In this document: positions 50,211-61,356 of the stretch, in pieces
How the letters are laid out: every line of letters starts with the position of its first letter
Numbering within the stretch: position 1 is the stretch's first letter
DNA from: Methylophilus sp. 5
Lineage (GTDB): Bacteria > Pseudomonadota > Gammaproteobacteria > Burkholderiales > Methylophilaceae
DNA length: 64,000 bases
Assembly (NCBI RefSeq): GCF_000515275.1
Contig: NZ_KI911560.1
Coordinates: forward strand, 124,001 to 188,000
Direction of reading: 5' to 3'
Notes under the pieces: generated by a model
What the model was told of the DNA's origin: nothing
Databases searched by the model: none
The model's input: the letters and a program-made list of their open reading frames with translations, nothing else
Program-made: the position numbers and the translations under genes

Positions 50211-51086
50211 ATGGCTTGGCTGACTTATTTAGGTATCGAAAATCCGGCAGAAATGCTGGCACTGGTCAAAACGCTGCTGCGTATTTTTTTAATTATTGGG
50301 GTCGCGTACGTTTTAAATCGCCTGAGCAAAAAACTGATTGTAAAACTCAGGGATCAATTGAACGCAAGAAGCGCAGACAATATTGAAGAAATTAAGCGCC
50401 TGAATACCCTGAGTATGGTGCTGCGTTACATTGTCACCACGGTGATTCTGGCCATTACCATCGTAGAAATACTGCATGAGTTAGGCATCTCCATCGCGCC
50501 TGTGCTTGCTGCGGCAGGCGTGGTCGGCCTGGCGGTGGGGTTTGGTGCACAAAGCCTGGTTAAAGATTACTTTAACGGGTTTTTCTTGCTGCTCGAAAAC
50601 CAGATTCGCAAAGACGACGTAGTGGAGATTGCCAATAAATCAGGCCTGGTGGAAGAAATCACCCTGCGCTATATCAAGATGCGCGACTATGAAGGCAATG
50701 TGCATTATGTGCCTAACGGCCAGATCACCACCGTGACCAATCGCTCACGCGATTTTGCCTATGCCGTGATGGATATCCGCGTTGGCTATGACGAAAATAT
50801 CGCCAGGGTGATGCAGATCATGCACGAGGTGGGCGCCAGTATTTTGCAAGATGCGCACTTGCGAGACAAAGTGCTGGATAAACTGGATATTGCCGGCGTT
50901 GATAACCTGGCAGAGTCTGCGGTGATTATTCGCTGCCGCATGAAAGTGCGGCCCTTGGAGCAATGGACCATCAAGCGGGAATATTTAAAGCGAATTAAAA
51001 ACGCATTCGATGCGCAGCAGATTGAAATTCCGTTCCCGCACCTCACCGTTTACCAAGGCCCAACAGCCGAACCGCTGGCTGCTTAA
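50211..51086 (+). CDS. MscS-family mechanosensitive channel
   Basis: 291 residues. Membrane segments at about 18-35, 63-85 and the pore helix VLAAAGVVGLAVGFGAQSLVKDYFNGFFLL near 96-125, then the beta domain with YEGNVHYVPNGQITTVTNRSRD and the alpha/beta vestibule. Releases solutes on hypo-osmotic shock. As third gene after sps and ams it fits an osmoadaptation operon. A decoy ATG at 50201 sits closer to the AAAGGA site but opens another, unconvincing frame; MAWLTYLG is the family-like start. Confidence 0.93.
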   Translation: MAWLTYLGIENPAEMLALVKTLLRIFLIIGVAYVLNRLSKKLIVKLRDQLNARSADNIEEIKRLNTLSMVLRYIVTTVILAITIVEILHELGISIAPVLAAAGVVGLAVGFGAQSLVKDYFNGFFLLLENQIRKDDVVEIANKSGLVEEITLRYIKMRDYEGNVHYVPNGQITTVTNRSRDFAYAVMDIRVGYDENIARVMQIMHEVGASILQDAHLRDKVLDKLDIAGVDNLAESAVIIRCRMKVRPLEQWTIKREYLKRIKNAFDAQQIEIPFPHLTVYQGPTAEPLAA

Positions 51087-51087
51087 T

Positions 51088-51117
51088 AAAAAAGCGGGCG
51101 TAATGCCCGCTTTTTTT
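51088..51117. terminator. bidirectional terminator after mscS
   Basis: Perfect 12-base stem AAAAAAGCGGGC / GCCCGCTTTTTT, loop GTAAT; the T tract runs into the converging gene at 51116. Confidence 0.9.
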
Positions 51118-51613
51118 ATGACCGCCGACCCTGCCTTTTTTGCCTGTAACGGTAAACCAACAAAATAATGATCCCGGCCACATTCGGCCACCAGATATAC
51201 CAATGAGACCAGGGAATACCATCAATTTTAAAATCTGAAATCGGCCAGAACATCGGTGTAGCAAAGTACTGCAGACTATGAAATGGAAAGTCTAGCGTGA
51301 TATGAAATGGCCACGCCAGCATGGCAAAGGCGATATCTCTACGCCAAATGGCAATTAAACCGATCACAGCAAAGGCAATCACAAAACTGTGGCCAACGGT
51401 GTAGGCCGGGTAAATCCAGGCAGGTAATGTGGCCAGCGCTGGCTTGCCAAAGCTGTAATTGCCTTCTATCAGCCGCAGTAACAGCAAGGCACCAAAAGAA
51501 ATCAGGTCGGGCATGGCCCCCATGAGCGCAGCAAATTTGGGGTATGTGGGTTGAGCATGCTTGCGAAAGCCAAACAGGCCGTAACCCCACAACGCGTGGC
51601 TAAAGGTGTCCAT
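51116..51613 (-). CDS. DUF457/YdjM-like membrane protein
   Basis: 165 residues with about four hydrophobic segments. MDTFSHALWGYGLF, MGAMPDLISFG, GHSFVIAF and FHITLDFPFH preserve the His/Asp spacing of membrane-bound metal-dependent hydrolase-like (DUF457) proteins. Catalysis is unproven for the family. It lies 19 bases downstream of glmM on the same strand. Confidence 0.75.
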   Translation of the reverse strand: MDTFSHALWGYGLFGFRKHAQPTYPKFAALMGAMPDLISFGALLLLRLIEGNYSFGKPALATLPAWIYPAYTVGHSFVIAFAVIGLIAIWRRDIAFAMLAWPFHITLDFPFHSLQYFATPMFWPISDFKIDGIPWSHWYIWWPNVAGIIILLVYRYRQKRQGRRS

Positions 51614-51632
51614 GCAATGCTCCTTAAAAAAC

Positions 51633-52985
51633 TTAAGCGGCTAACTGACGAATCACCGCGGCAATCTGCTCGGCCTGGGCTTGTACCAAGGTTGGATTCA
51701 AGCCTTCTACCATCACACGAATTTTAGGCTCGGTGCCAGATGCGCGTAATAACACACGGCCCTCGCCGTTAAGCGCAGCTTCTGCCTGCGTGACCGCAGC
51801 CTGAACGGCAGTCTGGTTCAAATCCAGCTTTTGTTTAGTGGTCACGTTAATCAGCACTTGCGGATACAAGGTTAAATCTGCGCCCAGTTGCTGTAACGTT
51901 TTACCACTTTCGCGCAGTGATTGCAGTACTTGCAATGCCGCAATAATGGCATCACCACTGGTGTGTTTATCCAGCGTGAGAATATGGCCGGAATTCTCTC
52001 CGCCCAGCTTCCAGTTTTTGTCCTGTAATAACTCCAGCACATAACGGTCACCCACTTTGGCGCGGCCAAACGGAATCTGATGCTTTTGCAACGCATGCTC
52101 CAGTGCCAGATTAGTCATGAGCGTGCCAGCCACACCGCCTTTGAGTTTGCCTTTGGCATAGAGCCCCATGGCGATGATATATAGCAACTGGTCACCATCG
52201 AGCAGGTTACCCGCACCATCGACCATCATCACGCGATCGCCATCGCCGTCAAAGGCGATGCCGAGATCGGCCTGGTGCTCAAGCACAGCCTTTTGCAGTG
52301 CCTGCGGATGCGTAGAACCCATGCCTTCATTAATATTAAGGCCGTCTGGTTGATTACCGATGGCAATGACTTCTGCGCCCAACTCATGAAACACGGGGGG
52401 TGCCACGTGGTAAGTCGCACCATGCGCGCAATCGAGCACAATTTTCAGGCCGCGCAAGTCAAGGTGATTAGGAAAAGCACTCTTACAGAACTCCACATAG
52501 CGGCCAGCGGCATCATCCACCCGTTTGGCTTTACCCAATTGTGCCGACTCCATGACCTGCATAGGTTTGGCAAGCTCTGCTTCAATTGCATGCTCAATAT
52601 CATCTGGCAACTTGGTGCCTTGCGCAGAGAAAAACTTGATGCCGTTATCGTAATACGGGTTATGTGACGCAGAAATCACAATACCAGCCTGCGCGCGTAA
52701 GGCACGTGTCAAATAAGCAACCGCCGGTGTCGGCATGGGGCCGGTGAGCAAAACATCCACGCCAGCAGCAGATAAACCCGCTTCTAACGAGGCTTCCAGC
52801 ATATAGCCTGAAATACGGGTATCTTTACCGATAAGCACAGTTGGACGCTTACCGGCAGGCAAGTGCTCATGGCTGGCCAATACGCGCCCGGCCGCATAGC
52901 CTAGTTTCATGACAAACTCAGGCGTAATCACCGACTCACCAACACGGCCACGAATACCATCGGTGCCAAAATACTGTTTACTCAT
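51633..52985 (-). CDS. glmM: Phosphoglucosamine mutase
   Basis: 450 residues (E. coli 445). Converts glucosamine 6-phosphate to glucosamine 1-phosphate for UDP-GlcNAc. [12 protein letters not shown] at the start, phosphoserine Ser107 in [13 protein letters not shown], metal loop [10 protein letters not shown], sugar loop GGENSGH and phosphate loop [12 protein letters not shown] are all present. It follows folP by 39 bases in the conserved ftsH-folP-glmM order. Confidence 0.97.
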   Translation of the reverse strand: MSKQYFGTDGIRGRVGESVITPEFVMKLGYAAGRVLASHEHLPAGKRPTVLIGKDTRISGYMLEASLEAGLSAAGVDVLLTGPMPTPAVAYLTRALRAQAGIVISASHNPYYDNGIKFFSAQGTKLPDDIEHAIEAELAKPMQVMESAQLGKAKRVDDAAGRYVEFCKSAFPNHLDLRGLKIVLDCAHGATYHVAPPVFHELGAEVIAIGNQPDGLNINEGMGSTHPQALQKAVLEHQADLGIAFDGDGDRVMMVDGAGNLLDGDQLLYIIAMGLYAKGKLKGGVAGTLMTNLALEHALQKHQIPFGRAKVGDRYVLELLQDKNWKLGGENSGHILTLDKHTSGDAIIAALQVLQSLRESGKTLQQLGADLTLYPQVLINVTTKQKLDLNQTAVQAAVTQAEAALNGEGRVLLRASGTEPKIRVMVEGLNPTLVQAQAEQIAAVIRQLAA

Positions 52986-53024
52986 CGCTCTTAATCCTTC
53001 TCTTGCTTGTTTTTGTTTGTTTGC

Positions 53025-53849
53025 TTACTTCAACGCGCTAACCACTTTGAGTGCTTCGACTGTGGCTTTTACGTCATGCACACGCAGTAAATGCGCACCT
53101 TGCATGGCACTGATCACGGCCGCAGCCACACTGGCATACAAGCGAGCATCGACATCATTGCCCGTCATTTGCCCCAATACCGACTTGCGTGACAAACCGA
53201 CCAATAGCGGGCAATTTAAATCCAGCAGCGCAGGCAAGGCTTTGGCCAACGCAATATTATGGGCACGGGTTTTACCAAAACCAAAGCCTGGGTCTAGCAT
53301 GATACGCTCTTGTGCCACGCCAGCAGAGAGACAGGCATCGCGCTGCTCGCGTAAAAACTGTTTCACCTCTGCCACGACATCATCATAATGTGGCTCAATT
53401 TGCATGGTTTGCGGTGTGCCTTGCATATGCATAATGCATACGCCGACATCGCTATTGGCAACGGCTTGTAACGCACCCTCTTCTTGTAAGCCGCGTACAT
53501 CGTTCACAATAGAGGCGCCCGCAGCAATGGCGGCACGCATCACTGCGGGTTTATAGGTGTCAATTGAAATAGGCACAGCAATATTGCGTGCGACCAATGC
53601 TTCAATCACCGGAATCACGCGCTGCAATTCTTCGGCTAACGGCACCGGCGGTGCATTCGGCCGCGTCGACTCGCCGCCAATATCAAGTACATCAGCGCCC
53701 TGCTCTATCAAGGCAAGTGCGTGGGCCACGGCGGCATCACGCCGATCAAATTGCCCACCATCCGAAAAAGAGTCTGGTGTGACATTGATAATCCCCATGA
53801 CTTTAGGGGTCTCAAAGTCCAGCCTAAAACGTCCGCACTGAAACAGCAT
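53025..53849 (-). CDS. folP: Dihydropteroate synthase
   Basis: 274 residues. Condenses p-aminobenzoate with hydroxymethyl-dihydropterin diphosphate in folate synthesis. GIINVTPDSFSDGG, DIGGESTRPNA, SIDTYKP, IVNDVRG, DPGFGFGKT and LVGLSRKSVLG follow one another as in the family. In a methylotroph, folates also serve C1 transfer (background inference). A terminator separates it from ftsH upstream. Confidence 0.97.
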   Translation of the reverse strand: MLFQCGRFRLDFETPKVMGIINVTPDSFSDGGQFDRRDAAVAHALALIEQGADVLDIGGESTRPNAPPVPLAEELQRVIPVIEALVARNIAVPISIDTYKPAVMRAAIAAGASIVNDVRGLQEEGALQAVANSDVGVCIMHMQGTPQTMQIEPHYDDVVAEVKQFLREQRDACLSAGVAQERIMLDPGFGFGKTRAHNIALAKALPALLDLNCPLLVGLSRKSVLGQMTGNDVDARLYASVAAAVISAMQGAHLLRVHDVKATVEALKVVSALK

Positions 53850-53864
53850 ATGTGATTAAATGTC

Positions 53865-53896
53865 CAAAAAAACAAAGGCTGGCAAATGCCAGCCTT
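53865..53896 (-). terminator. ftsH terminator
   Basis: Stem AAGGCTGGC / GCCAGCCTT with loop of four, then TGTTTTTTT on the minus strand, 47 bases after the ftsH stop. It should uncouple most ftsH transcripts from folP. Confidence 0.85.
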
Positions 53897-53942
53897 GTTA
53901 TTTTAACTGAAACCCCGGTGACACAACACCCGGTGAATAATG

Positions 53943-55853
53943 CTAGGCATTCGTTTCAGTGTCGTCGCCCTTTGCCGCCGGTTGTGGCGTCGGATTGACC
54001 ATGGTGCCAGTGCCACTACCGCCAGAACTGATCGTTGGTCCATTTTTTGGCTTGGGCGCACGCACCGGTAAACCAGCCATAATGTCATTGATCTGGTCAG
54101 CATCAATGGTTTCAAGTTCCATCAACGCCTTAGTCATCGCCTCGACCTTATCACGGTTGTCTTCCAGCAACTTGCGGGCAATGCCGTATTGCTCGTCGAG
54201 AATACGGCGGATTTCAGCATCAACCTTTTGCTGCGTAGCTTCAGACACGGTGCGGGACGACATGCTGCCCATCCAGGAATCTTGCTCGCTACCGGCATAA
54301 ACCATGGTGCCCAAAGCGTCAGACATACCAAACTTAGTCACCATATCACGCGCCAGTTTAGTGGCACGTTCAAAGTCGTTAGAAGCGCCAGTTGACATTT
54401 GATGCATGAAAATCTCTTCGGCAATCCGGCCGCCAAACAGAATCGAAATATCTTCCAGCATTTTGTCCTTGTAGTTGCTGATACGGTCATGCTCAGGCAA
54501 CTGCCAGGTTAAGCCCAAAGCCCAGCCACGTGGCATGATAGTCACTTTATGCACCGGATCCGCTTTTGGCAACAACTTGGCCACCACAGCGTGGCCAGAC
54601 TCATGATAAGCCGTATTCAAGCGCTCTTCTTCACGCATGACCATAGACTTGCGCTCAGGGCCCATGAAAATCTTGTCTTTGGCATCTTCAAAGTCCTGCA
54701 TATCAACAGTACGCTTGTTACGGCGTGCTGCAAACAAAGCTGCTTCGTTCACCAGGTTAGCCAGGTCAGCTCCACTAAAGCCTGGTGTACCACGCGCCAG
54801 AATATCTGCTCTGACATCTGGATCAATCGGCACTTTGCGCATATGCACATTTAAAATCTGCTCGCGGCCTTTAATATCTGGCAAACCGACCATCACCTGA
54901 CGGTCAAAACGGCCAGGACGTAACAAGGCTTTATCCAGCACATCTGCACGGTTAGTTGCAGCAATCACAATCACGCCGGAGTTTGCTTCAAAGCCATCCA
55001 TTTCAACCAGCATCTGGTTCAGCGTTTGCTCGCGCTCATCGTTACCACCGCCAGTGCCTGCGCCACGATGACGACCGACCGCATCAATCTCGTCGATAAA
55101 CACGATACAAGGTGAGTTTTTCTTGGCAGTTTCAAACATGTCACGCACACGTGCAGCGCCCACGCCAACAAACATCTCGACAAAGTCAGACCCTGAGATA
55201 CTAAAAAACGGCACTTTTGCCTCACCCGCAATCGCGCGTGCCAGCAAAGTTTTACCTGTCCCTGGTGGGCCGACCATCAACACACCACGTGGAATACGGC
55301 CACCCAATTTTTGAAACTTGCTTGGGTCTTTTAAAAACTCAACCAGCTCGGCCACTTCTTCTTTGGCTTCATCACAACCAGCGACATCGGCAAAGGTAGT
55401 GCTGTTGTTAGACTCGTCGAGTTGACGCGCTTTACTTTTGCCAAACGAAAATGGGCCACCGCCTTTGCCGCCGCCTTGCATCTGACGCATAAAAAACACC
55501 CAGACACCAATCAGCAAAATCATTGGGAACCAGGACACGAAAATGCTCATAAGCATGGATTCATGCTCTTCTGGCTTGGCTTCGACAATCACATTATTTT
55601 TCAGCAGGTCAGACACCAGCCATGGATCAGAAGGCGTGAAGGTATCGTAATTTTTACCTTCATTGGTCGTCACATGCAGTGAGCGGCCATCAATTTGCAC
55701 TTTAGCAACGCGGCCATCTCTGACCTCTTGCATAAATTGTGAGTAAACCACTTGACCACTACTTCTGCCGGGACCGTTAAATTGATTAAATACCGTCATC
55801 AGCAACAGGGCGATCGCTACCCAAATCGCGATATTTTTCAATAGATTATTCAA
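53943..55853 (-). CDS. ftsH: ATP-dependent zinc metalloprotease FtsH
   Basis: 636 residues. Two membrane segments (about 7-25 and 100-120) flank a small periplasmic domain; AAA module with Walker A GPPGTGKT near 194, Walker [16 protein letters not shown] and [23 protein letters not shown]; zinc site HESGH near 415 with the third ligand further on. It extracts and degrades membrane and short-lived cytosolic proteins. The C-terminus is Pro/Thr-rich and variable. Upstream is rlmE, the common rlmE-ftsH-folP-glmM order. Confidence 0.97.
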   Translation of the reverse strand: MNNLLKNIAIWVAIALLLMTVFNQFNGPGRSSGQVVYSQFMQEVRDGRVAKVQIDGRSLHVTTNEGKNYDTFTPSDPWLVSDLLKNNVIVEAKPEEHESMLMSIFVSWFPMILLIGVWVFFMRQMQGGGKGGGPFSFGKSKARQLDESNNSTTFADVAGCDEAKEEVAELVEFLKDPSKFQKLGGRIPRGVLMVGPPGTGKTLLARAIAGEAKVPFFSISGSDFVEMFVGVGAARVRDMFETAKKNSPCIVFIDEIDAVGRHRGAGTGGGNDEREQTLNQMLVEMDGFEANSGVIVIAATNRADVLDKALLRPGRFDRQVMVGLPDIKGREQILNVHMRKVPIDPDVRADILARGTPGFSGADLANLVNEAALFAARRNKRTVDMQDFEDAKDKIFMGPERKSMVMREEERLNTAYHESGHAVVAKLLPKADPVHKVTIMPRGWALGLTWQLPEHDRISNYKDKMLEDISILFGGRIAEEIFMHQMSTGASNDFERATKLARDMVTKFGMSDALGTMVYAGSEQDSWMGSMSSRTVSEATQQKVDAEIRRILDEQYGIARKLLEDNRDKVEAMTKALMELETIDADQINDIMAGLPVRAPKPKNGPTISSGGSGTGTMVNPTPQPAAKGDDTETNA

Positions 55854-56002
55854 GGTGGTTCCTTCATTTTAAAAATCGAAAGGCAGGGAAGTCCCTATCT
55901 GGAACTATGGAGGCAAAACCAAATTTTTCAAGCCTTTGCTGGCATTGTATACCCAATTTTTTGCTTGTGCGACGAAAACTAAACGCCAAAAAGCACTGCA
56001 AT

Positions 56003-56623
56003 TCAAGCTTTACGCTGCAAGCCCAGCAAATAAACTTCACTACTGCGATCACGCGAGGCTTTAGGTTTACGTGTGACCACTTTTTCAAATTGGCCACGCA
56101 TTTGCTTCACAATTTCGTCAAAACCGCTGCCGATAAATACTTTGACCACAAAATTACCCCCCGGTTTCAGCCATTGCTGACAAAAATCCAGCGCTAGCTC
56201 GGTGAGGTAGGTGGCCCCTGCCTGATCAACATCTTTAAGGCCACTCATATTGGGCGCCATATCAGCAATCACCAAATCAACCAATTTATGATTCAAACTG
56301 GTTTCAAGCTGTTTGAGCACGACTTCCTCACGAAAGTCACCACAAATAAACTCAACACCAGGGATAGGATGCATTTCCAGTATATCCAGTGCAATCACGC
56401 GCCCCTGCCCTTTAATGCGCTGCACAGCCACCTGTGACCAGCTCCCAGGCGTAGAGCCCAAGTCAACCACAGTCATGCCTGGCTTGATCAATTTATCTTT
56501 ATCGTCGATTTCCAGCAGTTTGTAGGCCGCACGAGCACGATAACCGTCCTTTTGTGCACGCTTCACAAACTCGTCGTTCAAGTGTTCCTGCATCCAGGCT
56601 TTGCTGGTTTTAGTGGGTTTCAT
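56003..56623 (-). CDS. rlmE: 23S rRNA 2'-O-methyltransferase RlmE (FtsJ/RrmJ)
   Basis: 206 residues. Methylates U2552 of 23S rRNA in the assembled large subunit using [21 protein letters not shown], the SAM motif [33 protein letters not shown] and GGNFVVKVF supply the K-D-K-E catalytic set. Divergent from yhbY, as in many proteobacteria. Confidence 0.96.
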   Translation of the reverse strand: MKPTKTSKAWMQEHLNDEFVKRAQKDGYRARAAYKLLEIDDKDKLIKPGMTVVDLGSTPGSWSQVAVQRIKGQGRVIALDILEMHPIPGVEFICGDFREEVVLKQLETSLNHKLVDLVIADMAPNMSGLKDVDQAGATYLTELALDFCQQWLKPGGNFVVKVFIGSGFDEIVKQMRGQFEKVVTRKPKASRDRSSEVYLLGLQRKA

Positions 56624-56678
56624 AGGGGGAATTCCTGCTTCATGCTAAAATGCTGTCTGTTTTCAAGGAAAATTTTGC

Positions 56679-56987
56679 ATGCAATTAAACAGCAAACAAA
56701 TCGCTTACTTACGTGGCCTGGCACACACTTTGAGCCCAGTTGTCATGATAGGCAACAATGGCCTGACCGACGCCGTATTAAAAGAAATAGAGGTCAGCCT
56801 GAACGCGCATGAGCTCATTAAGATTCAAGTCGCCGGGGATGATCGCGAATTACGCAAATCGCTGCTGACCGACATCGCAGACAAGGCCAATGCCGTTGCC
56901 GTGCATCACATTGGCAAACAGCTGGTCTTTTACCGTGCCAGCGAGACCGTAAAAGCCTCTGCCAAAATCGTCATCCCCAAGCTTTAA
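56679..56987 (+). CDS. yhbY: YhbY-type CRM-domain RNA-binding protein
   Basis: 102 residues, a single CRM domain: LRGLAHTLSPVVMIGNNGLT holds the GxxG RNA-binding loop, then HELIKIQVAGDDRELRK and GKQLVFYRASE. It associates with pre-50S ribosomes; the position opposite rlmE agrees. Short spacing (55 bases) to rlmE must hold both promoters. Confidence 0.95.
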   Translation: MQLNSKQIAYLRGLAHTLSPVVMIGNNGLTDAVLKEIEVSLNAHELIKIQVAGDDRELRKSLLTDIADKANAVAVHHIGKQLVFYRASETVKASAKIVIPKL

Positions 56988-57030
56988 TGTTGTCTGGCTT
57001 TAACCTGCCAAAGCCAACAAGTCATCAATA

Positions 57031-57058
57031 AAAAACGCGCTAGTTAAGGCGCGTTTTT
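57031..57058. terminator. bidirectional terminator after yhbY
   Basis: Perfect 10-base stem AAAAACGCGC / GCGCGTTTTT with an 8-base loop between converging genes. Confidence 0.9.
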
Positions 57059-57066
57059 TATTGGCG

Positions 57067-57528
57067 TTAGCTAGATTTAATCACCAGCCAGATGCCCAGC
57101 AAACACTCAACTAAATAAGCAATACTGGCCACGCCATGCCAGGTTTTAAAACGGCTGGCAAACACACTTTGCATCACGTCATTTGGCAAAGCACTGGCTT
57201 TTAATTGTGCCAACAAGGGCTGGATGCCAAACTCGCCGACCAGTACCAGCACCCACATCATGAACACGACCCAGAACAACCCTTGCTTGAACGCTGCAAA
57301 GCCATCACTGGCCAAGCGCTGAATCAGCAACCAGACACCGCTCACCAAGCCGATATAACTGACAATTGTAAACAGTTTACCAGCCACCAGACCTGCTAAC
57401 GGCCGATCCGGTATGGTTTGAAACAAGACACTGGCCGTGATGGCAGTCATCCATAATGCACCCACCCAAAGGGTCAGCAACAGTGGATTAATCAAACCTG
57501 TGAGTCCTGCTTGCTTGGCCATGGCCAT
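57067..57528 (-). CDS. DUF4149-family membrane protein
   Basis: 153 residues with four hydrophobic helices (about 10-30, 48-68, 84-105, 130-150). LWVGALWMTAITASVLFQ, GLVAGKLFTIVSYIGL and SRFKTWHGVASIAYLVECLLG fit DUF4149, a family without known function commonly next to greA/carB in betaproteobacteria. It lies 22 bases downstream of greA. Confidence 0.83.
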   Translation of the reverse strand: MAMAKQAGLTGLINPLLLTLWVGALWMTAITASVLFQTIPDRPLAGLVAGKLFTIVSYIGLVSGVWLLIQRLASDGFAAFKQGLFWVVFMMWVLVLVGEFGIQPLLAQLKASALPNDVMQSVFASRFKTWHGVASIAYLVECLLGIWLVIKSS

Positions 57529-57550
57529 ATACTCCTAAATCCATGCACTC

Positions 57551-58033
57551 TTAAATATAGAGCACTTCAAGAATTTCGTACTCTTTGACACCACCCGGCG
57601 ATTGTATTTCAACTACTTCGCCCTCAGATTTGCCAATCAAGCCACGCGCGATAGGTGAGCTGACAGAGATTTTGCCATTTTTAATGTCGGCTTCGTCTTC
57701 ACCCACAATTTGATACGTTTTTGCATCGCCAGAATCCAGGTCTTCAAAGCGCACAGTCGCACCAAACACAACACGGCCTTCTGCGTTCAACATGGTTGGA
57801 TCTATGATCTGCAAGTTGGACAACTTGGCTTCGAGCTCTGAAATACGGCCCTCAATAAAGCTTTGACGCTCTTTGGCAGCCTCGTATTCGGCATTTTCAG
57901 ACAAGTCACCCTGTGCACGCGCTTCAGCAATCGCCTGGATAATATTAGGGCGATCTACCGCGCGCAAACGTTGTAATTCTTCTTTGAGCAATTCTGCACC
58001 AATCACGGTCACAGGAATTTGATGTACTGCCAT
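57551..58033 (-). CDS. greA: Transcript cleavage factor GreA
   Basis: 160 residues from MAVHQIPVT (AAGG nine bases upstream); fifteen further in-frame codons upstream are excluded as hydrophobic noise. Coiled coil with the acidic tip [16 protein letters not shown] near 45-60, whose Asp and Glu hold Mg in the RNA polymerase secondary channel, then an FKBP-like domain ending [13 protein letters not shown]. Rescues backtracked polymerase. A terminator lies between carB and greA. Confidence 0.96.
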   Translation of the reverse strand: MAVHQIPVTVIGAELLKEELQRLRAVDRPNIIQAIAEARAQGDLSENAEYEAAKERQSFIEGRISELEAKLSNLQIIDPTMLNAEGRVVFGATVRFEDLDSGDAKTYQIVGEDEADIKNGKISVSSPIARGLIGKSEGEVVEIQSPGGVKEYEILEVLYI

Positions 58034-58060
58034 GTTGAAATACCTTAGAAAAATGAGTAT

Positions 58061-58099
58061 AAAAAAAATAAACCACACCCAAATGAGCGTGGCTTATTT
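58061..58099 (-). terminator. carAB terminator
   Basis: On the minus strand AAATAAGCCAC pairs with GTGGTTTATTT (one G-T) and is followed by a run of T; it starts 42 bases after the carB stop and ends close to the greA leader. Confidence 0.8.
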
Positions 58100-58140
58100 C
58101 AACTATCAATTAAGTCTAGTGCAATGACTCTTAGTGTAAG

Positions 58141-61100
58141 TTAAGCAAGGCGTTTGTGCAAGTCTTGCACCGAGTAGACATTCATGTCCTTGCTTTGAGC
58201 CATACCGATACAGGCTGCACGTGCACCAGCCAGGGTCGTGTAATAGGTGACCTTGTTTTGCAACGCACTACGACGAATTTCATACGAGTCGGTAATGGCT
58301 TTTTTGTCTTCAGTCACGTTAACAATCAAGCTGATCTCATCGTTTTTGATCATGTCGACAATATGCGGCCTGCCTTCGGCCACTTTATTGACTGGTGAAA
58401 CGTCCAGACCTTGTTCTGACAATGCGCGTGCAGTGCCTTTAGTCGCTACCAGGCTGAAGCCGAGCTTGACCAGATCTTTGGCAATATCAATCACTTTGGC
58501 ATGATCTTCATTACGCACACTGATAAAAGCCCTGCCGCCAGTTGGCATTTTGACTGAAGCACCCAACTGCGATTTCACAAATGCTTCGGCAAAGGTAGTG
58601 CCTACGCCCATCACTTCACCGGTTGATTTCATTTCAGGCCCCAGAATGGTATCTACGCCTGGGAACTTGATGAATGGGAACACGGCTTCTTTGACTGAAT
58701 AATAAGGCGGCACCACTTCTTTGGTCACCCCTTGCGATTTCAGGCTCTGGCCCGCCATACAACGGGCGGCGATTTTCGCTAACTGCAAACCACACGCTTT
58801 AGACACAAACGGCACGGTACGTGAGGCACGCGGGTTTACTTCCAACACATAAACCACTTCGCCCTGCTCGGTATTCTGCACCGCAAACTGCACGTTCATC
58901 AGGCCTTTTACACCTAACGCTTTGGCCATTTGCACGGTTTGCTTGCGCAACTCGTCTTGCAGGCTATCGCTCAGGCTGTAAGGTGGCAATGAACAGGCAG
59001 AGTCACCAGAGTGCACACCTGCTTGCTCAACGTGCTCCATAATGCCGCCGATCAAAACATCTTCACCATCGCTCAATGCATCGACGTCGACTTCAATCGC
59101 ATCATTCAAGAATCTATCCAGCAGCACTGGAGATTCATTAGACACTTTCACCGCTTCACGCATGTAGCGCTCGAGCTGACTTTGTTCATGCACGATTTCC
59201 ATCGCACGGCCGCCCAACACATAAGAAGGACGCACCACCAGTGGATAACCAATCTCAGTTGCCAGGCGAATCGCCTCCTCTGGTGCACGTGCAGTGCGGT
59301 TTGGTGGCTGCTTCAAATTGAGGGTATGCAGCATTTGCTGAAAGCGCTCACGGTCTTCAGCGCGATCAATCGCATCTGGCGTGGTACCAATGATAGGCAC
59401 ACCGGCTTTTTCCAGGTCACGCGCTAATTTTAATGGTGTTTGACCGCCATATTGCACAATCACACCGACTGGTTTTTCGATATTAACGATTTCCAGGACA
59501 TCTTCCAAAGTCACCGGCTCAAAGTACAAACGGTCAGAAGTATCGTAGTCGGTAGAAACGGTCTCAGGGTTACAGTTCACCATGATGGTTTCATAACCAT
59601 CTTCGCGCATGGCGAAGGCTGCATGTACGCAGCAATAGTCAAACTCAATGCCCTGGCCAATGCGGTTAGGGCCGCCACCGAGCACCATAATTTTCTTATT
59701 GGTGGTTGGTTTTGACTCACACTCTTCTTCATAAGTAGAGTACATATAAGCCGTGTTGGTGGCGAATTCAGCCGCGCAAGTATCAACGCGCTTATAAACA
59801 GGGCGCACATTTAAAGCTTGGCGGAAAGCACGCACCGCATGTTGGTCAGTATTCAGCAACTTGGCCAAACGACGGTCAGAGAACCCTTTGCGCTTAAGAC
59901 TAAACAAAGTGTCTTTGTTTAAGTCTGCCAGTGACTTCACTGACAAAGACTGCTCCAGTTTGATGATTTCTTCGATCTGCACCAGAAACCAGCGGTCAAT
60001 CTTAGTGATGTCAAAAATTTCATCGACACGCATACCCAGACGGAAGGCATCAGCCACATACCAGATACGCTCAGGTCCCGGCTCGCCCATTTCTTTAACA
60101 ATACGGTCTTTGTCATCGGTTATAGAGTCCAAACCGTCGACGCCAACTTCAAGGCCACGCAAGGCTTTGTGAAAAGACTCCTGGAAACTGCGGCCCATGG
60201 CCATCACTTCACCCACAGACTTCATCTGCGTGGTTAAACGGCTATCAGCCTGCGGGAATTTTTCAAATGCAAACCGTGGCACTTTGGTGACGACATAGTC
60301 AATCGAAGGCTCAAACGATGCCGGCGTTTGACCACCGGTGATTTCGTTACGCAATTCGTCTAGGGTAAAGCCCACCGCCAATTTGGCAGCGACTTTAGCA
60401 ATCGGGAAACCCGTTGCTTTAGACGCCAGCGCAGAAGAACGTGATACACGCGGGTTCATCTCAATCACGATCATGCGACCATCATCAGGGTTGATGGCGA
60501 ATTGCACGTTAGAACCACCAGTATCCACACCGATTTCACGCAGCACGGCCAACGAGGCGTTACGCATGATCTGGTATTCTTTGTCACTCAGGGTTTGCGC
60601 TGGCGCGACGGTGATACTGTCGCCAGTATGCACGCCCATCGGGTCCAGGTTTTCAATCGAACAAATAATGATGCAGTTGTCCGCCTTGTCGCGCACCACT
60701 TCCATCTCGTACTCTTTCCAACCCAGCAGTGACTCTTCAATCAGCAGCTCATTGGTTGGTGAAGCATCCAGGCCACGCTCGCAAATGGCGATAAACTCTT
60801 CGCGGTTATACGCAATGCCGCCGCCGCTGCCGCCCATGGTGAATGAAGGACGGATAATGGCCGGATAACCAATCGTTGCCTGCACTTGCAGGGCTTCTTC
60901 CAGGCTATGCGCAATGGCAGAACGTGCCGAACCCAGACCGATTTTGGTCATGGCTTCTTTAAATTTCTGGCGATCTTCGGCTTTATCAATGGCCTCTTTA
61001 GAAGCGCCAATCAGCTCGACATTGAATTTCTGCAAGACGCCATGTTTGTCAAGGTCCAGCGCACAGTTCAGTGCAGTCTGGCCGCCCATGGTCGGCAACA

Positions 61101-61356
61101 GAGCATCAGGACGCTCTTTTTCAATGATTTTCTCGACAATTTGCCAGGTAATGGGCTCGATGTAGGTCGCGTCCGCCATTTCCGGGTCGGTCATGATGGT
61201 GGCCGGGTTGGAGTTCACCAGAATGACGCGATACCCTTCTTCACGCAGCGCCTTACAGGCTTGCGCACCCGAATAGTCGAACTCACAGGCCTGCCCAATG
61301 ACAATGGGACCGGCACCGATAATCAGAATACTTTTAATGTCAGTTCTTTTTGCCAT
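58141..61356 (-). CDS. carB: Carbamoyl-phosphate synthase large subunit
   Basis: 1071 residues (E. coli 1073). Two homologous ATP-grasp halves: the first with [21 protein letters not shown] and [14 protein letters not shown], the second with [21 protein letters not shown] and [14 protein letters not shown]; the last 130 residues form the MGS-like allosteric domain. It makes carbamoyl phosphate for pyrimidines and arginine with ammonia from CarA. The ATG overlaps the carA stop (TAATG). Confidence 0.98.
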   Translation of the reverse strand: MAKRTDIKSILIIGAGPIVIGQACEFDYSGAQACKALREEGYRVILVNSNPATIMTDPEMADATYIEPITWQIVEKIIEKERPDALLPTMGGQTALNCALDLDKHGVLQKFNVELIGASKEAIDKAEDRQKFKEAMTKIGLGSARSAIAHSLEEALQVQATIGYPAIIRPSFTMGGSGGGIAYNREEFIAICERGLDASPTNELLIEESLLGWKEYEMEVVRDKADNCIIICSIENLDPMGVHTGDSITVAPAQTLSDKEYQIMRNASLAVLREIGVDTGGSNVQFAINPDDGRMIVIEMNPRVSRSSALASKATGFPIAKVAAKLAVGFTLDELRNEITGGQTPASFEPSIDYVVTKVPRFAFEKFPQADSRLTTQMKSVGEVMAMGRSFQESFHKALRGLEVGVDGLDSITDDKDRIVKEMGEPGPERIWYVADAFRLGMRVDEIFDITKIDRWFLVQIEEIIKLEQSLSVKSLADLNKDTLFSLKRKGFSDRRLAKLLNTDQHAVRAFRQALNVRPVYKRVDTCAAEFATNTAYMYSTYEEECESKPTTNKKIMVLGGGPNRIGQGIEFDYCCVHAAFAMREDGYETIMVNCNPETVSTDYDTSDRLYFEPVTLEDVLEIVNIEKPVGVIVQYGGQTPLKLARDLEKAGVPIIGTTPDAIDRAEDRERFQQMLHTLNLKQPPNRTARAPEEAIRLATEIGYPLVVRPSYVLGGRAMEIVHEQSQLERYMREAVKVSNESPVLLDRFLNDAIEVDVDALSDGEDVLIGGIMEHVEQAGVHSGDSACSLPPYSLSDSLQDELRKQTVQMAKALGVKGLMNVQFAVQNTEQGEVVYVLEVNPRASRTVPFVSKACGLQLAKIAARCMAGQSLKSQGVTKEVVPPYYSVKEAVFPFIKFPGVDTILGPEMKSTGEVMGVGTTFAEAFVKSQLGASVKMPTGGRAFISVRNEDHAKVIDIAKDLVKLGFSLVATKGTARALSEQGLDVSPVNKVAEGRPHIVDMIKNDEISLIVNVTEDKKAITDSYEIRRSALQNKVTYYTTLAGARAACIGMAQSKDMNVYSVQDLHKRLA

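Noticed and set aside
50201..50386. ATG at 50201 directly behind the AAAGGA site
   Set aside because: It opens a different 61-codon frame without protein character; the MscS frame starting at 50211 is clearly coding.
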